Positions 52,433 through 61,377 of a DNA stretch of 64,000 nt are shown here, one piece after another. A program made the position numbers and the translations under genes. Numbering within the stretch: position 1 is the first letter of the stretch; each line of letters starts with the position of its first letter. The stretch covers positions 13,399 to 77,398 of the forward strand of contig NZ_KE383926.1 of the NCBI RefSeq assembly GCF_000422805.1. Reading direction: 5' to 3'. Under the pieces are notes generated by a model. It had not been told where the DNA came from. It saw nothing but the letters and a program-made list of their open reading frames with translations, and did not search any database. This stretch comes from Nocardioides halotolerans DSM 19273 (GTDB taxonomy: Bacteria > Actinomycetota > Actinomycetes > Propionibacteriales > Nocardioidaceae).

Positions 52433-53577
52433 CGGCCGGCATCCTCGGCATCGGCGAGGTCGTCCGGCCACCGCAGGGCACGAGCTCCATGGAGCTGCAC
52501 GCGATGGCAGCGCGCAAGGCGCTGGCGGACGCGGGCCTGACCATCCGGGACATCGACGGGCTCGTCGTGGGCTACTCCTTGACCGAGCCCAAGATGGTGC
52601 TCTCCGCGGCGGTGGCGGAGTACCTGGGGCTGGATGTGCGCTACCTCGACTCGGCTCACGTCGGCGGGGCCGCTCCGTTCTTCGGCGTGGCCAGCGCCGC
52701 CGCCGCGATCGCGGCGGGTCGGGCGGAGCGGGTCCTCGTCATCTTCGGCGACAACCGCAAGACCGGGTGGGCAAGCATGGACGCGGCGATCGCCGCGATG
52801 ATCGCCGAGGTCGGACACCCGGAGTACGAGCTGCCGTACGGCCCGCTCATCCCCGCCAACCTCGCGCTCATCGCGCGCCGGCACTTCCACGAGTTCGGTA
52901 CGACGCGCGAGCAGCTGGCGATGATCCCGGTGATGCAGCGCGAGCATGCGCGGCTGAAGGAGGGCGCCGAGCGCACCGACCCGTTGTCCGTGCAGGACAT
53001 CCTCGACGCCCGGCCGGTCGCGACGCCGCTCGTCGCCGCCGACTGCGCGCTCGTGTCGGACTCCGCTGGTGCCCTGGTGGTCGGCCACCTCGACGACGAC
53101 GTCGCCGGCACGGAGAAGCCGCGAGTCGCGATCCGCGGCACCGGCGGCTGGTCCGACTACTACTACCCGTTCCAGAGCCGCGACCTGACCACCTTCGGGT
53201 TCAAGCCGGCGGCCCGGCAGGCGTTCGAGCAGGCCGGGCTCGGTCCCGAGGACATGGACCTGGCCGAGATCTACGACGCGTTCAGCGTGATCGTCCTCGT
53301 TGCCCTCGAAGACATCGGCTTCTGCTCGCGTGGCACCGCGGGGGAGTTCGTGGCCGAGCGGCGCACGGCGCTCGGGGGGCAGATACCGGTGAACACCCAC
53401 GGCGGCCTCCTGTCGTTCTCCGGCAACGGCACCTTCCACATCACCGAGGCCGTCAGCCAGCTCCGCCACGACGCCGGTGAGCGGCAGGTGGAGAACGCGC
53501 GCAGAGCCTTCGTGACGGGTATCGGCGGGATGCTCGCCGTGCACTACTCGCTGGTCCTCGAACGAGCGGAGCCATGA
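52429..53577 (+). CDS. thiolase-fold protein, Ltp2/SCP-x type (putative retro-aldolase)
   Basis: 382 residues. The thiolase fold is clear, but the nucleophile Cys region reads DSAHVGGAAPFFG, without Cys, and the motifs EIYDAFSVIVLVALED (about 281-296) and NTHGGLLSFSGNGTFHITEA (about 322-341) are like those of Ltp2, which cleaves a side-chain aldol with a Tyr base rather than doing thiolysis. Ltp2 needs a DUF35 OB-fold partner; none was found in the window. ATG overlaps the synthetase stop (ATGA). Confidence 0.8.
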   Translation: MTAGILGIGEVVRPPQGTSSMELHAMAARKALADAGLTIRDIDGLVVGYSLTEPKMVLSAAVAEYLGLDVRYLDSAHVGGAAPFFGVASAAAAIAAGRAERVLVIFGDNRKTGWASMDAAIAAMIAEVGHPEYELPYGPLIPANLALIARRHFHEFGTTREQLAMIPVMQREHARLKEGAERTDPLSVQDILDARPVATPLVAADCALVSDSAGALVVGHLDDDVAGTEKPRVAIRGTGGWSDYYYPFQSRDLTTFGFKPAARQAFEQAGLGPEDMDLAEIYDAFSVIVLVALEDIGFCSRGTAGEFVAERRTALGGQIPVNTHGGLLSFSGNGTFHITEAVSQLRHDAGERQVENARRAFVTGIGGMLAVHYSLVLERAEP

Positions 53578-53664
53578 GCCGGCTCGGCGCTACGATGCCC
53601 GCGGCTCGCCTCACCCGCTGGGCGCGCGCGCCGCGGCCGACCCCCAACAGACAGGTCTGATCAC

Positions 53665-54252
53665 ATGCCGAGCGAGGTCAAGGAACGCATTCTCGAGGTG
53701 GCGGCGCAGCTGTTCATGGAGCAGGGGTTCGCAGCCACGTCGGTCCGCGAGATCGGCGAGCGCGCCGGCATCGGGCAGAGCTCCCTGTACCACCACGTCA
53801 AGTCCAAGGGACACCTGCTGCAGGCGCTCCACGAGGTCTTCATCGAGCAGCTCAACTCCGAGCTACACCGGGTCGCGGACTCCGACGGGTCGCCCACCGA
53901 GAAGCTCCGCGACATCGTGCGGGTCGTGCTGACCGTGGTGGAGACGCACCAGCCAGAGGTCACCGTGTTCCTGCGCGAGAGCCACGCCCTTCCCAAGGAG
54001 ATGCGCCGCAAGATCCAGCGCGAGCGCGACGAGGTCGACGTGATCGTGACCGACGTGCTCAACCGCGGCATCGACACCGGCGAGTTCCGCAAGGATCTCG
54101 ACATCCCGCTGGCCCGCCTGGCGATCCTCGGCATGTGTAACTGGAGCTACCAGTGGTTCCGCCCCGGCGGCACGCGCACCATCGACGAGATCAGCAAGGC
54201 CTTCGCGGACTACGCGCTTCGCGTCGTTCTGGCGGACCCGAGCACGCTGTGA
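53665..54252 (+). CDS. TetR family transcriptional regulator
   Basis: 195 residues. The N-terminal helix-turn-helix is at about residues 8-54: ILEVAAQLFMEQGFAATSVR and EIGERAGIGQSSLYHHVKSK. The C-terminal ligand domain is helical with EVDVIVTDVLNRGIDTGEFR. It is the only regulator in the catabolic region, so the four GAGCGCTC operators are its most likely targets; an acyl-CoA intermediate would be the expected inducer. No such palindrome was seen before its own gene. Probably co-transcribed with the next synthetase. Confidence 0.88.
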   Translation: MPSEVKERILEVAAQLFMEQGFAATSVREIGERAGIGQSSLYHHVKSKGHLLQALHEVFIEQLNSELHRVADSDGSPTEKLRDIVRVVLTVVETHQPEVTVFLRESHALPKEMRRKIQRERDEVDVIVTDVLNRGIDTGEFRKDLDIPLARLAILGMCNWSYQWFRPGGTRTIDEISKAFADYALRVVLADPSTL

Positions 54253-54262
54253 GCCCACCGCG

Positions 54263-55924
54263 GTGAGCACCGATGTCGCCGCCGGATCCAGCCCCCCGCG
54301 GAGCAAGCGCCTCCTGCCTGTGGAGGAACGCACCCTCGACCGGCTGCTGCTGTCGCGCGCCGACGCAGCGCCGGACGCGCCGTTCTTCAGTGTCGGCGAC
54401 AGCCCTTCGGCGCCATTGGGCGACCTGGCCGACGCGGCGATGCGGTTCGCCGGCGGACTGCGGTCCCTCGGAGTCCGCCGTGGTGACCGGGTGGCCCTCG
54501 TGCTGCCGACCTCGCAGGCTGCGCTGCTGGCCTGGTGGGGCTGCGCGCTTGCCGGAGCGGTCGAGGTGCCAGTCAACACCCTGCTCACCGGCGAGCTGCT
54601 CCGGCACGTCCTGAGCGACTGCGGGGCGGAGGTCGTGATCTGCAGCCGTCCGCTGCTTCCCGCCGTGTGCGAGGTCGCGGCCGGCACCGGTCTGCACACG
54701 GTCGTCGTGGCTGACGACCCCGACCCCGATGCCGCGCTCGCCGACGTCGCAGTGCCCGACCACCTCCGCAGCGAGGGGTGGGACGCACTCACCTCGGCGA
54801 CGCCGTACGTCGAGCAGGGGATCCGCGTCGGCGACCCCATCGCGGTGATGTACACCTCCGGCACCACCGGTTCGGCCAAGGGCGTGGTCTGCCCCCAGGG
54901 CTACTTCATGTGCTGGGCCGACGACACCGGCCGGGCCGTCGACTTCCGCCCAGGCGACACGCTCTACTCACCGCTGCCGATGTTTCACATCACGGCGCAG
55001 GCCGTGAACGTGCAGCTCGCTCTGCTCCACGCGGGCCGGGTCGCCATGGACCGCCGCTTCTCGCCCAGCGGGTTCTGGCCGCGCATGGCGCGGCTCGGCG
55101 CCACCCACGTGTGGTCCTTCGGATCGATGACGCCGCTGCTGCAGCGAGCGCCGGCCGAGGACTCCGACCGGCAGCACGACGTTCGGGTGCTCTGGAGCAT
55201 CCCCTGGCCCGCGACCGGGGGCATGGAGTTCCAGGAGCGCTTCGGGGTGCAGATCCTGTCCGGTTACGGATCGACCGAGCAGGGGCTCACCATCGTGCAG
55301 CCGCTAGCGGGAGCGCGACCCGGCACGTTGGGGCTTCCGACCCCGCACTACGAACTGCGGCTCGTGGGCGAGGGGGACGAGGAGGTGCCCGAAGGCGAGG
55401 CCGGCGAGATCGTGGTCCGGCCCCGGGATCCCTTCTCGATGATGCAGGGCTATCTCGGACGGGAGGAGGCGACGCTCTCGGCCTGGCGCAACCTCTGGTA
55501 CCACACGGGGGACCTCGCGCGACGGCGCCCGGACGGGTTCCTCGAGTTCGTCGAGCGGAGCAACGACGCCATCCGCCGTCGCGGCGAGAACATCTCCGCC
55601 TTCGAGATCGAGTCCACCCTCGCCGTGGTCGAGGGCATCGACGAGGTCGCGGCCATCGGCGTGCCGTCCGAGCTCGGCGACCAGGACGTGATGCTCGTGC
55701 TCACCGAGCGGGGTGAGGGGCTGGACCCGCGCACCCTCTTCGAGCGGTGCCGTGAATTGCTGCCCTACTACATGGTGCCCCGCTACATCCGCGTCGTCGC
55801 CGAGCTCCCGAAGACGCCGAGCCTGCGCGTGCAGAAGTTCCTGCTGCGCGCCGAGGGCGTCACCGCCGACACGTGGGACGCAGAGGCGGCCGGACTGCGC
55901 GTCCGCCGCCCTGCAGAGGCTTGA
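54263..55924 (+). CDS. acyl-CoA synthetase (AMP-forming)
   Basis: 553 residues. VMYTSGTTGSAKGVVCPQGY (about 196-215), VQILSGYGSTEQGLTIV (about 330-346), GYLGREEATLSAWRNLWYHTGDLARR (about 396-421) and RSNDAIRRRGENISAFEIES are the adenylate-forming motifs. The A10 motif is KTPSLRVQKFLLRAEGV, with Leu-Arg where Gly-Lys is common. GTG 54263 lies 10 bp after the TetR stop. Likely activates a pathway acid; specificity unknown. Confidence 0.83.
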   Translation: MSTDVAAGSSPPRSKRLLPVEERTLDRLLLSRADAAPDAPFFSVGDSPSAPLGDLADAAMRFAGGLRSLGVRRGDRVALVLPTSQAALLAWWGCALAGAVEVPVNTLLTGELLRHVLSDCGAEVVICSRPLLPAVCEVAAGTGLHTVVVADDPDPDAALADVAVPDHLRSEGWDALTSATPYVEQGIRVGDPIAVMYTSGTTGSAKGVVCPQGYFMCWADDTGRAVDFRPGDTLYSPLPMFHITAQAVNVQLALLHAGRVAMDRRFSPSGFWPRMARLGATHVWSFGSMTPLLQRAPAEDSDRQHDVRVLWSIPWPATGGMEFQERFGVQILSGYGSTEQGLTIVQPLAGARPGTLGLPTPHYELRLVGEGDEEVPEGEAGEIVVRPRDPFSMMQGYLGREEATLSAWRNLWYHTGDLARRRPDGFLEFVERSNDAIRRRGENISAFEIESTLAVVEGIDEVAAIGVPSELGDQDVMLVLTERGEGLDPRTLFERCRELLPYYMVPRYIRVVAELPKTPSLRVQKFLLRAEGVTADTWDAEAAGLRVRRPAEA

Positions 55925-55949
55925 CACTCCTGTGATCCGCTCGTAACCT
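55921..55949 (+). promoter_or_regulatory. promoter of the PaaK-like/IpdAB unit
   Basis: TTGACA (55921-55926), 17-bp spacer, TAACCT (55944-55949): the clearest promoter of the region. The -35 overlaps the stop codon of the preceding gene and operator 4 begins 2 bp after the -10. Confidence 0.65.
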
Positions 55950-55951
55950 CA

Positions 55952-55969
55952 GAATCGAGCGCTCGCTCC
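55952..55969. promoter_or_regulatory. GAGCGCTC-type operator 4
   Basis: GAATCGAGCGCTCGCTCC; the left arm equals that of operator 1 except one base and the central CGAGCGCTCG is a perfect palindrome. It would cover the transcription start of the 56021-64000 unit. Confidence 0.7.
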
Positions 55970-56020
55970 ACCCGACGGCCTGGTGGTCTCGGTGGGGAGC
56001 CGGCTGGGAGGGGAGTGCGC

Positions 56021-57376
56021 ATGACAGGCCCGGACGTCCTCGACGACGTCGAGGTGCAGCCGTGGGACCAGGTCGTCGAGAGCCAGTTCCGGCGGGCGAC
56101 CGGGACCATCCAGGACCTGCGCAAGCGATCGGAGCTCTATGCCGACACGCTCGACCAGGCTGGCATCGGCCCGGACTTCGAGGTGCGGGACTGGTCCGAC
56201 CTGACCGCGATCCCCCTCACCGACAAGAACGCGATCCGGGCGAGCCTCGCCGCTCACCCGCCCCTCGGCAGGCACCTGGCGGTGGACCCGAGCGACGTCA
56301 CGCAGATCCAGGCGACCAGCGGCACCACCGGCTCGCCGTCGTACTTCGGGTTGACGCCGAACGACGTGCAGACCTGGGCCCGCCTCGGGGCGCGCGGCTT
56401 CTACGCCGCGGGCTTCCGGCCCGGTGACGTGGTGCTGCACGCGTGGTCGTTGAGCAAGGGCTTCACCGGTGGGGTGCCCGTCGTCCGGATGCTGCAGCAG
56501 CTCGGCGCTGTCGTCGTCCCCATCGGCGCCGAGGGTGGCATGGAGCGGATCCTGACCGTGGCGAAGGACCAGGCCGCGGTGGGTCTGTGCACCGCGCCCA
56601 ACTACGCGCTCTACCTGGCCGACATGGCCGAGCGCACCGTCGGCGTCCCGGCCACCGAGCTGGCCGTCCGAAGCCTCGTCGTCGGAGGCGAGCCTGGCGG
56701 CGGCATCCCCTCGATCCGGTCTCGGATCGAGGCCGGGTGGAACGCCACCTGCTGCGAGGTGCTCGGCAACTCCGACATCGCCACCATCGTGTGGGCCGAG
56801 TGTCCAGATCGCTCCGGCATGCACTTCATCGGCCAGGACATCGTGCTGGCAGAGCTCGTCGACCCGGAGAAGGGGACGCCGGTCGAGCCGGCCGCGGGCG
56901 CGGTGGGCGAGCTGATCTACACAGCCCTCGAACGTGAGGCCTCGCCGCTGCTGCGGTTCAAGAGTGGCGACCTGGTGGAGGTGCTCGGCACCGAGTGCAG
57001 CTGTGGTCGTACGAGCTACAAGCTTCGCTGCTTCGGGCGCACGGACGACATGCTCCTGGTGCGCGGGATCAATGTCTGGCCCACCGCCGTGCAGGAGATC
57101 GTGGCCGGCTACGCCCCGCGCACCACGGGAGCGATGAGGATCGTGCTCGACTTCGAGGGGTACACGACCAACGACCACCTGCGGATCGAGGTGGAGCGCG
57201 GCACCGAGGCGACCACCGACGACGACGCGACGCTCGCCCGCGACATCACGTCGGCGATCCGCAGCAAGCTGGTCTTCCAGGCGGACGTGCACGTGGTCGG
57301 CCCTGGCGAGATCGAGCCGCCCGGTGCCGGCAAGGTCAAGCTGGTCGAGCGTCGGCTCCCGGGCGGCGGCGCCTGA
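56021..57376 (+). CDS. phenylacetate-CoA ligase (PaaK)-like adenylate-forming enzyme
   Basis: 451 residues, shorter than the FadD-type enzymes, as usual for PaaK-like ligases. IQATSGTTGSPSYFGLTPND (about 92-111) is the AMP loop; VGGEPGGGIPSIRSRIEAGW, CEVLGNSDIATIVWAECPDR and CFGRTDDMLLVRGINVWPTA (about 345-364) follow, all characteristic. CSCGRTSYKLR marks a zinc-site-like Cys pair seen in some members. The ATG at 56021 follows GGGAGGGGAG; GTG 56015 is in frame and possible. First gene of a seven-gene unit. Confidence 0.82.
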   Translation: MTGPDVLDDVEVQPWDQVVESQFRRATGTIQDLRKRSELYADTLDQAGIGPDFEVRDWSDLTAIPLTDKNAIRASLAAHPPLGRHLAVDPSDVTQIQATSGTTGSPSYFGLTPNDVQTWARLGARGFYAAGFRPGDVVLHAWSLSKGFTGGVPVVRMLQQLGAVVVPIGAEGGMERILTVAKDQAAVGLCTAPNYALYLADMAERTVGVPATELAVRSLVVGGEPGGGIPSIRSRIEAGWNATCCEVLGNSDIATIVWAECPDRSGMHFIGQDIVLAELVDPEKGTPVEPAAGAVGELIYTALEREASPLLRFKSGDLVEVLGTECSCGRTSYKLRCFGRTDDMLLVRGINVWPTAVQEIVAGYAPRTTGAMRIVLDFEGYTTNDHLRIEVERGTEATTDDDATLARDITSAIRSKLVFQADVHVVGPGEIEPPGAGKVKLVERRLPGGGA

Positions 57377-58518
57377 TGGAGTTCGCACTCGACACCGAGC
57401 AGGCGGCACTCGAGCGGTCGGCCCGTGAGTTCCTGGCCAAGGAGTGCCCGCTCGAGTTCGCCAGGGAGCACGACGAGCGAGCCGAGTTCCCCGTCGATCT
57501 CTACCGCAGAGCCGCTGGGCTCGGCTGGATGGGGCTCCCGTTCACCGAGGAGTACGGCGGCACGGAGGGCGACGAGGTCGACGAGGCACTGGTCGTGGAG
57601 CAGCTCGGCTACGCGATGATGCCCCTGGCCGCCTGCTTCCTGGTCACCGTCCTCACCTGCGGCAAGACGATCCGCGACGTCGGCACAGCCGAGCAGAAGT
57701 CGACGTGGCTCACCCGCATCGCGAGCGGCGACGCGTTCGTGTCGTACTCGCTCACCGAGCCCGCCTCGGGATCGGACGCCGGCAGCGTACGGACACGCGC
57801 GCAGCGCACGACGGGTGGCTGGGTCGTCAACGGCCAGAAGATGTTCACGACCGGCGCCGACATGGCCTCGGTCATCCTGCTCATCGCCCGCACCGGTGAG
57901 TCGGACTCCGGCAGCGCCGGACTGAGCATGTTCCTCGTCGACCCGGCCACGCCCGGCATCAAGGTGGAGACCCTGCCGAAGCTGGGGCTGCGCCCCTACC
58001 ACACCTGCATCGTCACCTTCGAGGACGTCGAGCTGCCCGAGTCCGCGCTGTTGGGCGGGGAGAACGACGCCTGGCGATACACGGTCTCCAGCCTCAACCG
58101 CGAGCGGATCGCCTGCGCCGCGATGTGCGTCGGCACCGCCCAGGCGGCGCTCGACTTCGCCCTCCGCTACGCCAAGGAGCGCGAACAGTTCGGCGTCCCG
58201 ATCGGGTCGTTCCAGGCGATCCGGCACAAGCTGGCGGACGCCCACGTGCGGCTCTCGCAGGCTCGTCTGCTCACCCGCCGTGCGGCGTGGCTGGAGGCCA
58301 ACGGCCAGTCGTCGACCCGGGCCGCGTCGATGGCGAAGGTGTGGGCTACCGAGGCCTGCGTGGACATCGCCGGCGACGGCATGCGCATCCTCGGTGGCTA
58401 CTCCTACATGCTCGAGTACCCCATGCAGCGCTATCTCCGCGACGCACTCATCCACCCCATCGGCGCCGGCACCAATGAGATCCAGCGCAACATCATCGCC
58501 AAGGAGCTGCAGCTGTGA
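57376..58518 (+). CDS. acyl-CoA dehydrogenase
   Basis: 380 residues, full-length acyl-CoA dehydrogenase. GWMGLPFTEEYGGTEGDEVD (about 54-73), YSLTEPASGSDAGSVRT (about 126-142), KEREQFGVPIGSFQAIRHKL (about 273-292) and GGYSYMLEYPMQRYLRDALI with HPIGAGTNEIQRNIIAKEL at the end. The usual Glu before GTN is Ala (GAGTN), so the base is likely the alternative Glu seen in branched or ring substrates. ATG shares its A with the previous stop. Confidence 0.88.
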   Translation: MEFALDTEQAALERSAREFLAKECPLEFAREHDERAEFPVDLYRRAAGLGWMGLPFTEEYGGTEGDEVDEALVVEQLGYAMMPLAACFLVTVLTCGKTIRDVGTAEQKSTWLTRIASGDAFVSYSLTEPASGSDAGSVRTRAQRTTGGWVVNGQKMFTTGADMASVILLIARTGESDSGSAGLSMFLVDPATPGIKVETLPKLGLRPYHTCIVTFEDVELPESALLGGENDAWRYTVSSLNRERIACAAMCVGTAQAALDFALRYAKEREQFGVPIGSFQAIRHKLADAHVRLSQARLLTRRAAWLEANGQSSTRAASMAKVWATEACVDIAGDGMRILGGYSYMLEYPMQRYLRDALIHPIGAGTNEIQRNIIAKELQL

Positions 58519-59426
58519 GCACCGTGACCTCGTCCGACCGTACCGTCGTGGTGACCGACGAACCGTCGGCCCTTGCCGGGCTCCAGGACGGGATGACCGT
58601 CGCCATCGGAGGCTTCGCCAACTCCGGCCACCCGATGAGCCTCGTGCGCGAGGTCATCCGGCGCCGGCCGAAGGACCTCACCATCGTGGGCGCGGCAACC
58701 TCCGGCCTCGAGGTCGACATGCTCATCGCCGCCGGGTGCGTCAAGAAGGTCATCAGCCCCTACGTCGGTGGCGAGACCATCGTCGGGATCGGGCCGGCCT
58801 TCCGGCGCTGTGTCGAGAACGGCGAGATCGACGTCTGGGAGATCGACGAGGCCATGTACTACTGCGCGCTCAACGCAGCGGCGCAACGGCTGCCGTTCCT
58901 CCCCTGGCGCGCACTGGTCGGCACCTCCTTCCCGGAGGTGAACCCGGACCTCGTCCTCTTCGACGACCCGGTTGCGGGTGAGCCCCTGCTCGCGGTGCCG
59001 GCGGTCTCTCCTGACATCGCACTCCTCCACGCCGGCGCGGCCGACCCCTACGGCAACATCCAGCACGTCGGCAGCGGGTTCGGAGACCGGGCCATCGCTC
59101 GCGCGTCGGACCACGTGATCGTCTCGGTCGAGAAGGTCATCTCCAACGAAGAGCTTCGCCGCGCCCCCGAGAAGACCTCGATCCCGCTCGTCGATGCGGT
59201 CGTGCGGGCGCCGTTCGGTGCTCACCCGTTCTCCAGCGTCGGCTGGTACCTCGAGGACGTCCCGCTGCTCAAGGAGTACGTCGCGGCGGCCGAGGTGTGG
59301 CGCGCGCACGACGACCGCTCGGCGGTCGATGCCTTCCTGGACACCTACATCCACCAACCAGAGGACCATATGGACTACCTCCAGCGCATCGGGGCTCGCC
59401 GCATCTTCGGGCTGAACGAGTTCTGA
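58515..59426 (+). CDS. CoA-transferase alpha subunit, IpdA-like
   Basis: 303 residues, class I CoA-transferase alpha fold. GMTVAIGGFANSGHPMSLVR (about 25-44), GLEVDMLIAAGCVKKVISPY, VGIGPAFRRCVENGEIDVWE (about 93-112) and ALLHAGAADPYGNIQHVGS are IpdA/glutaconate-CoA-transferase-like. In mycobacteria IpdAB is not a transferase but opens the last steroid ring as a CoA thioester; with the other genes here a ring-opening hydrolase is a reasonable inference. GTG overlaps the dehydrogenase stop; the end overlaps the beta subunit. Confidence 0.82.
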   Translation: MSTVTSSDRTVVVTDEPSALAGLQDGMTVAIGGFANSGHPMSLVREVIRRRPKDLTIVGAATSGLEVDMLIAAGCVKKVISPYVGGETIVGIGPAFRRCVENGEIDVWEIDEAMYYCALNAAAQRLPFLPWRALVGTSFPEVNPDLVLFDDPVAGEPLLAVPAVSPDIALLHAGAADPYGNIQHVGSGFGDRAIARASDHVIVSVEKVISNEELRRAPEKTSIPLVDAVVRAPFGAHPFSSVGWYLEDVPLLKEYVAAAEVWRAHDDRSAVDAFLDTYIHQPEDHMDYLQRIGARRIFGLNEF

Positions 59427-60208
59427 TGGCCGACTTCACGACCAAGGAGCTGATGGCCTGCATCATGGGCCGCGACCTCGAGGACGGCCTCGGCGTGCCG
59501 GTGGGGGCCAATCTGCCGGTACCGCGGGCGGCGGTGCTCATGTCCCACCTCATGCGCGGCCCGAACCAGTTGGTGCTGCTCTCGTGGACCCGGGCGAACC
59601 TGGTGGACGTGCCAGAGCTGCGGCCGTTCGAGTTCATCACCGACTGGCGCGCCGCACAGTGGGGCGAGTCCTACTGGGCCCACGACGACGGCTTCCTCAA
59701 CATGAAGGCTCGCGCGAACTGGATCTTCTTCGTGGGTGGGATCCAGATCGACCAGTACGGCAACTCGAACCTGCTGGGCATCGGCGAGGACTACAAGCGC
59801 CTGAAGTTTCGAGGCCCGGGAGGCGTGGGCACGGGCAACATGGCGGCGTTCACCAACCGCTACTACCTCTACAGCCAGACGCACACGCCGCGGATCTTCG
59901 TGCCCAAGGTCGACTACGTGACCGCCCTGGGCTGGGGCGAGGGGCCCGGCACCCGGGAGCGGTGGAAGATCCCCGGCGGCGGCCCGCGCTACTGCTACAC
60001 CCCCTTGTGCGTCATGGACTTCGAGCCCGAGACGAAGCGGATGCGGCTGAAGTCGACGAACCCCGGCGTGTCCGTGGACGAGGTCGTGGCCGCCACCGGT
60101 TTCGAGCTGGTGGTGCCCGACGACGTTCCCGAGACGCCCGCCCCGAGCGACGAGGAGCTCGAGGTGCTGAGGACGCGCGTCGACCCGACGGGGGTCCTCA
60201 GGTCATGA
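59426..60208 (+). CDS. CoA-transferase beta subunit, IpdB-like
   Basis: 260 residues. LLSWTRANLVDVPELRPFEF, KARANWIFFVGGIQIDQYGN (about 92-111), GPGGVGTGNMAAFTNRYYLY and VTALGWGEGPGTRERW match IpdB-type beta subunits. It partners with the preceding gene (ATG shares the A of its stop). The catalytic Glu of true CoA-transferases cannot be assigned confidently from reading alone. Confidence 0.82.
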   Translation: MADFTTKELMACIMGRDLEDGLGVPVGANLPVPRAAVLMSHLMRGPNQLVLLSWTRANLVDVPELRPFEFITDWRAAQWGESYWAHDDGFLNMKARANWIFFVGGIQIDQYGNSNLLGIGEDYKRLKFRGPGGVGTGNMAAFTNRYYLYSQTHTPRIFVPKVDYVTALGWGEGPGTRERWKIPGGGPRYCYTPLCVMDFEPETKRMRLKSTNPGVSVDEVVAATGFELVVPDDVPETPAPSDEELEVLRTRVDPTGVLRS

Positions 60209-61377
60209 CGCGATCGGGGCCGCTCAGCGGGGTGCGGGTGCTGGACCTGTCGAGGCTGCTGCCCGGCGGTGCCTGCACGCTCGTCCTCGCCGACCTCGGC
60301 GCCGACGTGGTCAAGGTCGAGGAGCCCGGACATGGCGACTACATGCGCTGGATCCCGCCGTACTCCGACGAGTTCGGGGCGATGTTCTCCGGCTCCAACC
60401 GCAACAAGAGGTCGGTCACGCTCGACCTCAAGCACCCCGACGGGCCCGACGTGCTCCGACGACTGGCCGCCGGCGTCGACGTGGTGGTCGAGAGCTTCCG
60501 TCCCGGGGTGGCCGACCGGATCGGCGCCGGCTACGACGAGCTCAGCCGGGACAACCCGAAGCTCGTCTACTGCTCGGTGTCCGGCTACGGCCAGACCGGC
60601 CCCTACGTGCGACGCCCCGGTCATGACCTCAACTACCTGGCAGCGTCCGGGCTGCTCTCCATGACCGCTCCGGGAGGCGCACCTGCGGCGCTGGGTCCCC
60701 AGGTGGCGGACGTGTGGGGAGGCGGTGTGACGGCCGCGGTCGCCGTGCTGGCGGCACTGGTCGGCCGGGTCGGCACCGGGTGTGGCCGCTACCTCGACGT
60801 CTCGATGCTCGACGGCAGCACCTTCGGCCTGGCCAACCACGCCCCCGAGTGGCTGGTCGGCAGGACGGCGTTCGAGCCGGGCCGACAGCTGCTCAGCGGA
60901 GGAGTCGGCTCGTACGGCGTGTACGCCGCACGGGACGGGCACGTCACCGTCGGCGACTACGAGGAGAAGTTCTGGGCCCGGACCTGTGAGCTGCTCGGCC
61001 GGCCCGACCTGGTCGAGCACCACGTCGACCGTGACGAGGGGGCCGACTGGCTGCGGGAGCAGCTGGCCGGTGAGTTCGCGAAGCGCACCCGCGCGGAGTG
61101 GGAAGAGCTGTTCGCCGGCGAGGACACCTGCTTCATGCCGGTGCTCACCGTCGAGGAGGCACTCGACTCCGAGCACTTCGCGGAGCGTGAGCTCGTGGTG
61201 GAGGTGCCAATGGACGGTGACCGGACCGAGCGCCAGCTGTCGACTCCGTGGACCCACCTCGGCGCCGGCGACCATCGACGCGCTCCCCGTATCGGCGAGC
61301 ACACCACGGAGGTGCTGGCCGAGATCGGCCTGTCCCCCGACGAGGTGTCCGAGCTCGTCGACCGGAAGGTGGTCTGA
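60205..61377 (+). CDS. CaiB/BaiF family (class III) CoA transferase
   Basis: 390 residues. SGVRVLDLSRLLPGGACTLV (about 8-27), GADVVKVEEPGHGDYMRWIP (about 32-51), NRNKRSVTLDLKHPDG (about 66-81) and RRPGHDLNYLAASGLLSM (about 134-151), whose Asp is the catalytic residue of the family. It moves CoA between acids, so a pathway acid can be activated or product CoA recovered without ATP. ATG overlaps the IpdB-like stop. Confidence 0.9.
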   Translation: MTRSGPLSGVRVLDLSRLLPGGACTLVLADLGADVVKVEEPGHGDYMRWIPPYSDEFGAMFSGSNRNKRSVTLDLKHPDGPDVLRRLAAGVDVVVESFRPGVADRIGAGYDELSRDNPKLVYCSVSGYGQTGPYVRRPGHDLNYLAASGLLSMTAPGGAPAALGPQVADVWGGGVTAAVAVLAALVGRVGTGCGRYLDVSMLDGSTFGLANHAPEWLVGRTAFEPGRQLLSGGVGSYGVYAARDGHVTVGDYEEKFWARTCELLGRPDLVEHHVDRDEGADWLREQLAGEFAKRTRAEWEELFAGEDTCFMPVLTVEEALDSEHFAERELVVEVPMDGDRTERQLSTPWTHLGAGDHRRAPRIGEHTTEVLAEIGLSPDEVSELVDRKVV

